Of a stretch of DNA of 64,000 nucleotides, positions 59,276-64,000 are shown in pieces (within the stretch, counting starts at the first letter, position 1; each line of letters opens with the position of its first letter). The DNA is from Pseudomonas poae (GTDB lineage Bacteria; Pseudomonadota; Gammaproteobacteria; Pseudomonadales; Pseudomonadaceae). The notes beneath the pieces are model-generated. The model had not been told where the DNA came from. It did not search any database and saw only the letters and a list, made by a program, of their open reading frames with translations. The position numbers were made by a program, and so were the translations under genes. The stretch spans positions 1,798,001-1,862,000 of the forward strand of contig CP034537.1 in the NCBI GenBank assembly GCA_004000515.1, written 5' to 3'.

Positions 59276-60117
59276 TCAAAACCGGTACAGGGCATTCAGA
59301 TAGGCGCCAGCGCCCACGTTTTCACCCGTCAGCGGGCTGTTGCGGGCGTCGGAGACCAGGGCGTAGGTCTTGATGCCGCCTTCCAATGCCAGCTGTGGTT
59401 GCCATTGCCAGGTGAGCCCCACCTTCAGGGTCACGTCGCGCATCCCGCCGCCCGGGTGGTATTCCTCGAAGCCGGTACGTGCTGCTTGTTGGGCGGTGAC
59501 ACCGAAGCGCGCCATCATGTCTTTGTCATTGCTCCAGGTGCCGTACACGGTCGAGTCCAGGGTCAAGGTCGAAGACAACGCATAGGCAGTGGCGTAGCCG
59601 GCTTCCAGGTACGCGGTACGCCCCAGGCTCTCGCCACCGTAATCGCGGCTCTGGCTGGCTTGCAGGCCGCGAACGAACAGGCGGCCGGCCGGTAACATCC
59701 AATACGCTTCGGCTCCCACCAGAGCGGTGCTGTCCAGATTGCCCATGCCCTTCAAGTAGTCGTCACGACCGCCCAGGGTGTGGATTCTCTCTTGCGACCC
59801 TGGTCGTACCCAAGCAGCAGGGCCACGCCGAATGGCGAGAGCCCTGGCAAGTCCCAGCGCAGGCCTTCCGGGAAAGAGGCGGTGAACTTGCCCCAGCTTT
59901 CGGTCGGCAAGACGGCTTTGAGTTTCAGCGATGGGAACGCGGCGTAGTGCGAAGAACCTTCGTACAACGGGCCAACGGCGAGCCCGCCGCCGACGGTCAC
60001 GGACGGCTCATTCGAGTCGTCTGCGTGTACCGGCAATGCCATCGCCAGTGCCAGCGTCGCACCGGTAATGAGTGTTACGGGATGCTTGAGGAAGTTTGAA
60101 CCACCGATGGTTGTCAT
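59276..60117 (-). CDS. MipA/OmpV family outer-membrane protein, frameshifted as sequenced
   Basis: About 280 residues after repair. Signal peptide near VTLITGATLALAMALPVHA, then PSVTVGGGLAVGPLYEGSSH typical of MipA/OmpV. One base is missing at about 59780-59792: after LLLGYDQGRK the frame should change to give IHTLGGRDDYLKGMGNLD. The protein ends GAGAYLNALYRF with the terminal Phe of a barrel. Some family members scaffold peptidoglycan enzymes, others are metal- or antibiotic-linked; role here unknown. Confidence 0.82.
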
Positions 60118-60189
60118 TACTTATTTCCTTGGGTGTAAAACCAAACTTATTGGCGTATGTGCTGAGTGATAAACGGGCGCAGTGGTTAA

Positions 60190-61224
60190 TCAGCGTGCGA
60201 CGGGCTGCGGCTTTGGAAAGCTCCATTGGCCATTCAGGATTTGTTCGCTCGGCTGATAAAGCCTGACGGTGTAGTTCCAGCCAGGTGTTGTAGGCAGGCA
60301 GTTGGCGATCTTTCCATCGCACCCGCCGAACTGGATGGCGATGCTGCCGTCCGCACTTTTCTTGGCCGTGAGGTTGTTCAACGAATAGGCGTCATAGGGG
60401 TTCTTTTCGAAGTAACCGCCGGCGTTATAAACACTGACGGACCAGAAGCTATTGACCGGGACGTCACCCACGTTGAGTCGGTAAACGGTTTTCCCGTCGT
60501 TCTTGGGCATCACACCGCCGAGGTAGATAGCGTCCTTGGCCGGGTTGCCACCCCACCCTGTTGCTGTGCCGATCAGGTGATGAATCGGGTTGACCGCGCT
60601 CTTGGGGCCAAAAGACTGGTTGTAGTCGGGAATGGTCGAACCCAGGACTTCCAGGGCTTCACGCACCTTTGTCTGGCTGGCCTGGTCCCACTTGGGGACT
60701 ACGAATTCGCCGACTTTGGCCTGGCTGACGGTGATTGCGTCCTGCAGCGCATGCACTGTTTCAAGGTCTTTGCGGTCTGCGGGGTCGAAGAACGTGCGCA
60801 CCGCGACAAATACGTACCGCGTGCCAACCGCTTGTTTCGTCAGGGTCCGGCTGCCAGCGCCGTAAGTAACGATGGGCACGTAGTGGTCTTCATTGATGAC
60901 CGCCATCGACATGAACCGCCCACCGGCCTCAGGCAAGTTGATCGTGACGGGGCCGGCATCCAGATCGAACACCGCTGATGAATAGAGTGTGTCCCGATTC
61001 ATCCGAACCACGTTTTGGGCATCGATGGGCACGGCTTCGCGGCTATGAACAAAGCGGCCCAAGCTGCCGGTGGCGACCATTTTTCCTAAATAGAGGTCGG
61101 ATTCGGCACGGGCAAAGTTGTCCACACCCACCGGTATTGTTGCCTCCGGGGAGGACTGGGCGTATGCACTTCCAAAAGTTGCCAGCGCCATGGCGAAGAT
61201 GCAGGCCGTGGATGAGTGGGACAT
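60190..61224 (-). CDS. DUF1254/DUF1214 domain protein
   Basis: 344 residues, intact, with signal peptide MSHSSTACIFAMALATFGSA. The N-terminal DUF1254 region contains VDNFARAESDLYLGKMV and VRMNRDTLYSSAVFDLDAGP; the C-terminal DUF1214 has FWSVSVYNAGGYFEKNPYDA and PTTPGWNYTVRLYQPSEQIL. Such proteins are widespread and exported, without an assigned reaction. Same strand as its neighbours; its 3' end is 73 bp from the MipA-like gene. Confidence 0.87.
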   Translation of the reverse strand: MSHSSTACIFAMALATFGSAYAQSSPEATIPVGVDNFARAESDLYLGKMVATGSLGRFVHSREAVPIDAQNVVRMNRDTLYSSAVFDLDAGPVTINLPEAGGRFMSMAVINEDHYVPIVTYGAGSRTLTKQAVGTRYVFVAVRTFFDPADRKDLETVHALQDAITVSQAKVGEFVVPKWDQASQTKVREALEVLGSTIPDYNQSFGPKSAVNPIHHLIGTATGWGGNPAKDAIYLGGVMPKNDGKTVYRLNVGDVPVNSFWSVSVYNAGGYFEKNPYDAYSLNNLTAKKSADGSIAIQFGGCDGKIANCLPTTPGWNYTVRLYQPSEQILNGQWSFPKPQPVAR

Positions 61225-61385
61225 TTAAACCTCAGGGTTATATAAGTTGGCGTTAACTTTTTGACTGTATAAGAACGCCCTCGCGCGAACTTGCCATTTG
61301 GTGCCAAAAGCAAGGCGAGCGCGCACGCGAACACCGCCCATGAGCGGGGCCGCGCGGTTGGAGAGGGGAGAGTCAGGCGGGGTGT

Positions 61386-62372
61386 TTAGTGATCTTGTTG
61401 CAACAAGATGGAGCGAAAGCGCGACGGCGGTGTGCCCGTCCAACGCTTGAAGGCACGGGTAAAGTGCGCGGGATCGCTATAACCGACCATATAGGCTATT
61501 TCGGTCGCGCTGTATTTGCCGGTGGCAATGAGTTGAAGGGCTTCGCTGCGCCGTGTCTCGTCACGCAGGGCGTCGAAATCGATACCGCAATGTTCGAGGC
61601 GACGCTGCAAGGTTCTAGCAGACAGCCCGATCTTTCTTGAAATAGTAAGCAGCTTGGATTGTTCCTGATCTGCTATCTGCCGGGCGAGCACGTCAGCTGC
61701 GTCAGAGGTCGACTTCAAGGCCTGGGTAGTTTTCCAGGCAATATCCCGAACCGGTTGCAGGGGGATCTCGAGCAACTCACGATCGAATTCGATCATGTTG
61801 TACTCGGCGTTCATCACCAGGTTAGGCCCCAGGTACTCTTCAAGGGCCTCGTCGCCTTTTTCTCGCGGGTTTTTCAGGTGAACCCGGATGGCGCCAGGCG
61901 CGCCGGCCATCAGCGGTACTTTCCTGAGTACGGCCAGGGTGCCGAAAATGACTTGCTTGGGATCAGCACCGTGTTGGCCGGTGAAGTGTTGGATCAGTTT
62001 CGTCGTACGGCCTTCGGTGAGGATTTTTACTTCGCTGCCTTGATGCACCAAACCCGTATGAACCGCCGCCGCCGCACAGGCCTGGGCGAGATTGGTCGAG
62101 CCCAGTATCAATTCGCCCCATATGCCGGTTGAGCGCACTTCGGTCAGGTGCCCGATGGTGGCACCGCCGAACGGATCCTGGGCGGCGGCGGCCATTTCGT
62201 TGGCGATGTGAAAGCAGGCCTCGCGGGGTACCCAGGCCTCGGGGTTTTGAAACACGTGGGGGGAAATACCAAAGCGCCGGAAGAACTCCAGCGGCGACAC
62301 TCCGCGCATGCTCAGGTAGGGGGCGATTTGCCGAAGCGTACTGAGTTTGATCGCTGGCGCGGCATTCGTCAT
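61386..62372 (-). CDS. AraC family transcriptional regulator (OruR/ArgR-like domain order)
   Basis: About 328 residues from MTNAAPAIKLSTLRQIAPYL; an in-frame start 18 bp earlier is possible. The large N-terminal ligand domain (about 20-205) is of the type found in OruR-like regulators; the C-terminal AraC domain has two helix-turn-helices (GLSARTLQRRLEHCG and YSATEIAYMVGYSDPAHFTRAFKRWTG shortened here to its core AEIAYMVGYSD-like segment). It is 161 bp upstream of the DUF1254 gene and likely controls it; effector unknown. Confidence 0.88.
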   Translation of the reverse strand: MTNAAPAIKLSTLRQIAPYLSMRGVSPLEFFRRFGISPHVFQNPEAWVPREACFHIANEMAAAAQDPFGGATIGHLTEVRSTGIWGELILGSTNLAQACAAAAVHTGLVHQGSEVKILTEGRTTKLIQHFTGQHGADPKQVIFGTLAVLRKVPLMAGAPGAIRVHLKNPREKGDEALEEYLGPNLVMNAEYNMIEFDRELLEIPLQPVRDIAWKTTQALKSTSDAADVLARQIADQEQSKLLTISRKIGLSARTLQRRLEHCGIDFDALRDETRRSEALQLIATGKYSATEIAYMVGYSDPAHFTRAFKRWTGTPPSRFRSILLQQDH

Positions 62373-62479
62373 GAGTATCGTCCCAGCCATTCGGGGTCAG
62401 TGATGGCACTGTTGGTGGCCAAGTAAACACGATGGTCGCGCCAGTGACAAGGTAATCTCTGGCGTCAAATGACAGGCAC

Positions 62480-62514
62480 AAAAAAGCCCCGACTCCTGCG
62501 AGCCGGGGCTTTTT
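62480..62514 (-). terminator. Rho-independent terminator of rhlE (possibly bidirectional)
   Basis: On the minus strand a GC-rich stem (AAAAAGCCCCGGCTC with GAGTCGGGGCTTTTTT) is followed by a T-run; the A-run on the other side lets it serve the opposite strand too. It begins 6 bp after the rhlE stop. Confidence 0.92.
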
Positions 62515-62520
62515 GTTCAA

Positions 62521-64000
62521 CTAGCGGTTGCGTGTCAGCAGCGCTGGCTTCTCACCACGAGGACGGCCTGGCAGTTGATCCAACTGCTCGGGTGTCGGGA
62601 AGCGATCCGCTTTCGACTCCTTGTGGATGATCTTCGGTGCCGGGCCGCCGCGCGGGTTCTGCACGGCCGGTTCGGACGAGCGAGGCTGGTCGTCACGGGC
62701 TGGGCGGCGGTTGTTGCTACGTGAATCTTCACGACGGGCCTGGCCATCACGTGGCGCACCACTGCGTGGGCCGCTGCGCTTGGCAGGCGGCGTACCGGTG
62801 GTACCGCCGCTGCTGTTACGCGGACCATTTTGGCGACCGCCTTGTGGCTGACCACCGCGTGGTGCGCCAGTACCGGCGCCCGCGCCCTGTGCCGGAGCAC
62901 CTGGACGGCGGCCACGGCCTTGGGCCGGTTTGGCCTGGGGCACGTAGTCAACGCGGTTGCCGAAGTTATCCACGTCGTCGTCGAGGAACTCGTCCGGGGC
63001 GCGGTCGGCGGCGGCGCGTGGTGGTTGGCTCGGCTGGCGCTGTTCGCGGGCCGGGGTACCTTCACGTGGCTTTTGTTCGCGGGCTGGGCGTTCGCCACGG
63101 CCGTTGGTAGGCGCTTTTCCTTGCCGCCTTTGTCTTTGCCCTTGTCGCGACGACCACCGCCACCACCGCCGCCGTTCGGGCCATCGCCCTTCGGACCGCG
63201 TGGGTTGCGTGGGTTACGTACGTCTGGACGCTCGCGGGCTTCTGGCTTTTCGGCCTCTACAGCGCTGGCATCGAAGCCCATCAGGTCGCCGTCGGCGATT
63301 TTCTGCTTGGTCATGCGCTCGATGCTTTTCAGCAGTTTTTCTTCGTCCGGTGCAACCAGGAAATGGCTTCACCCGAACGACCGGCACGGCCAGTACGGCC
63401 GATACGGTGCACATAGTCTTCATCGACGTTTGGCAGCTCGAAGTTGACTACGTGTGGCAACTGGTCGATGTCCAGGCCGCGGGCGGCTATATCGGTGGCA
63501 ACCAGGATACGCACGGTGCCGGCCTTGAAGTCGGCCAGGGCTTTGGTGCGCGCGTTCTGGCTCTTGTTGCCGTGGATGGCAACGGCGGTGAGGCCGTGCT
63601 TGTCCAGGTACTCGGCCAGGCGGTTGGCGCCGTGCTTGGTGCGGGTGAACACCAGCACCTGTTCCCAGGCGCCTGCGGTGATCAGGTGGGCGAGCAGCGC
63701 ACGCTTGTGGCTGGCGGCCAGGCGGAAGACGCGTTGCTCGATACGCTCGACCGTGGTGTTCGGCGGCGTGACTTCAATGCGTTCCGGGTTGTGCAGCAGC
63801 TTGCCGGCCAGGGCGGTGATGTCTTGGGAGAACGTTGCCGAGAACAGCAGGTTCTGACGTTTGGCCGGCAGGCGCGCGAGGACCTTTTTCACGTCATGGA
63901 CAAAGCCCATGTCGAGCATGCGGTCGGCTTCGTCCAGTACGAGAATTTCCACGTGGGACAGGTCGACACTGCCTTGGCCGCACAGGTCGAGCAAGCGACC
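62521..64000 (-). CDS. rhlE: DEAD-box RNA helicase RhlE (5' end outside window), frameshifted twice
   Basis: ATP-dependent RNA helicase; only the part from just before motif II is present, so the N-terminal Q motif and Walker A lie beyond the window end. Seen are DEAD in [18 protein letters not shown], motif [33 protein letters not shown] and motif [13 protein letters not shown]. One base is missing at 63359-63360 ([14 protein letters not shown]) and one in the T-run 63115-63118 ([13 protein letters not shown]). The C-terminal tail is long, basic, and rich in Gly, Arg, Pro and Gln, which is typical of Pseudomonas RhlE proteins and serves in RNA binding and condensation. It ends KPALLTRNR. Confidence 0.92.

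Noticed and set aside
1..64000. CRISPR arrays, anti-phage systems, prophage, IS elements or tRNA genes
   Set aside because: No regular spacer repeats, no cas, transposase or integrase signatures and no cloverleaf-like sequence were seen; the repeated sequences are REP elements.

Overview
The window is a 64 kb chromosomal segment from a Pseudomonas, most likely of the P. fluorescens group. Three things support this: high-GC Pseudomonas-style codon use; a gene order I recognise from memory as matching P. aeruginosa PAO1 around ftsY-rpoH, metX-metW, pyrRBX-tonB-gshB, pilGHIJ-chpA and rsmE-bioA; and many paired REP palindromes of the GTGGGAGC(T/G)GGCTTGC type that pepper fluorescens-group genomes. 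I see no rRNA, tRNA, CRISPR array, prophage or insertion sequence.

Layout. 0-6.3 kb: TetR regulator, sulfurtransferase, YheT-type hydrolase, rsmD and a pair of M16 peptidase subunits. 6.5-10.6 kb: ftsY-ftsE-ftsX and rpoH, ending in a clear terminator. 10.8-20.5 kb: housekeeping genes (mtgA, DUF423, thiS-thiG, trmB, DUF3392, hemW-rdgB-DUF4426-metW-metX, yggT-proC-yggS). 20.6-23 kb: pilT, an NlpC/P60 hydrolase and a TM2 protein. 23.2-29.1 kb: a minus-strand run gshB, tonB, algH, ruvX, pyrR, pyrB, pyrX. 29.3-39.2 kb: the Pil-Chp chemosensory cluster pilG-pilH-pilI-pilJ-chpA-chpC, without pilK and chpB. 39.2-48.4 kb: a HigBA toxin-antitoxin pair and a complete malonate decarboxylase locus mdcABCDEGHLM plus mdcR. 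48.4-53.8 kb: a two-gene chromate transporter, a hemolysin III protein, and a divergent LysR/DadA-RidA-binding protein group. 53.9-57.7 kb: rsmE, bioA, cytochrome b561 and YceI. 57.7-62.4 kb: an envelope-oriented block (beta-barrel, class A acid phosphatase, MipA/OmpV, DUF1254/DUF1214, AraC regulator). 62.5-64 kb: rhlE, cut by the window end.

The strongest anomaly is technical. About 37 single-base indels interrupt genes, mostly one-base losses in short homopolymers, and they hit genes that are essential or highly conserved (ftsY, ftsE, ftsX, rpoH, proC, pyrB, gshB, rhlE). Removing them restores proteins of the normal family length. I therefore annotate those loci as whole genes with stated break points, and I regard the breaks as sequencing or assembly errors rather than pseudogenes. 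One further lesion, an in-frame stop in mdcD, is a substitution and needs separate scrutiny.

I did not find a convincing undescribed system. The biologically most interesting items are the phosphotransfer architecture of ChpA (five His, one Ser and one Thr type domain), the missing adaptation enzymes of that pathway, the placement of HigBA-mdc between chpC and rsmE, and the 57.7-62.4 kb envelope block.
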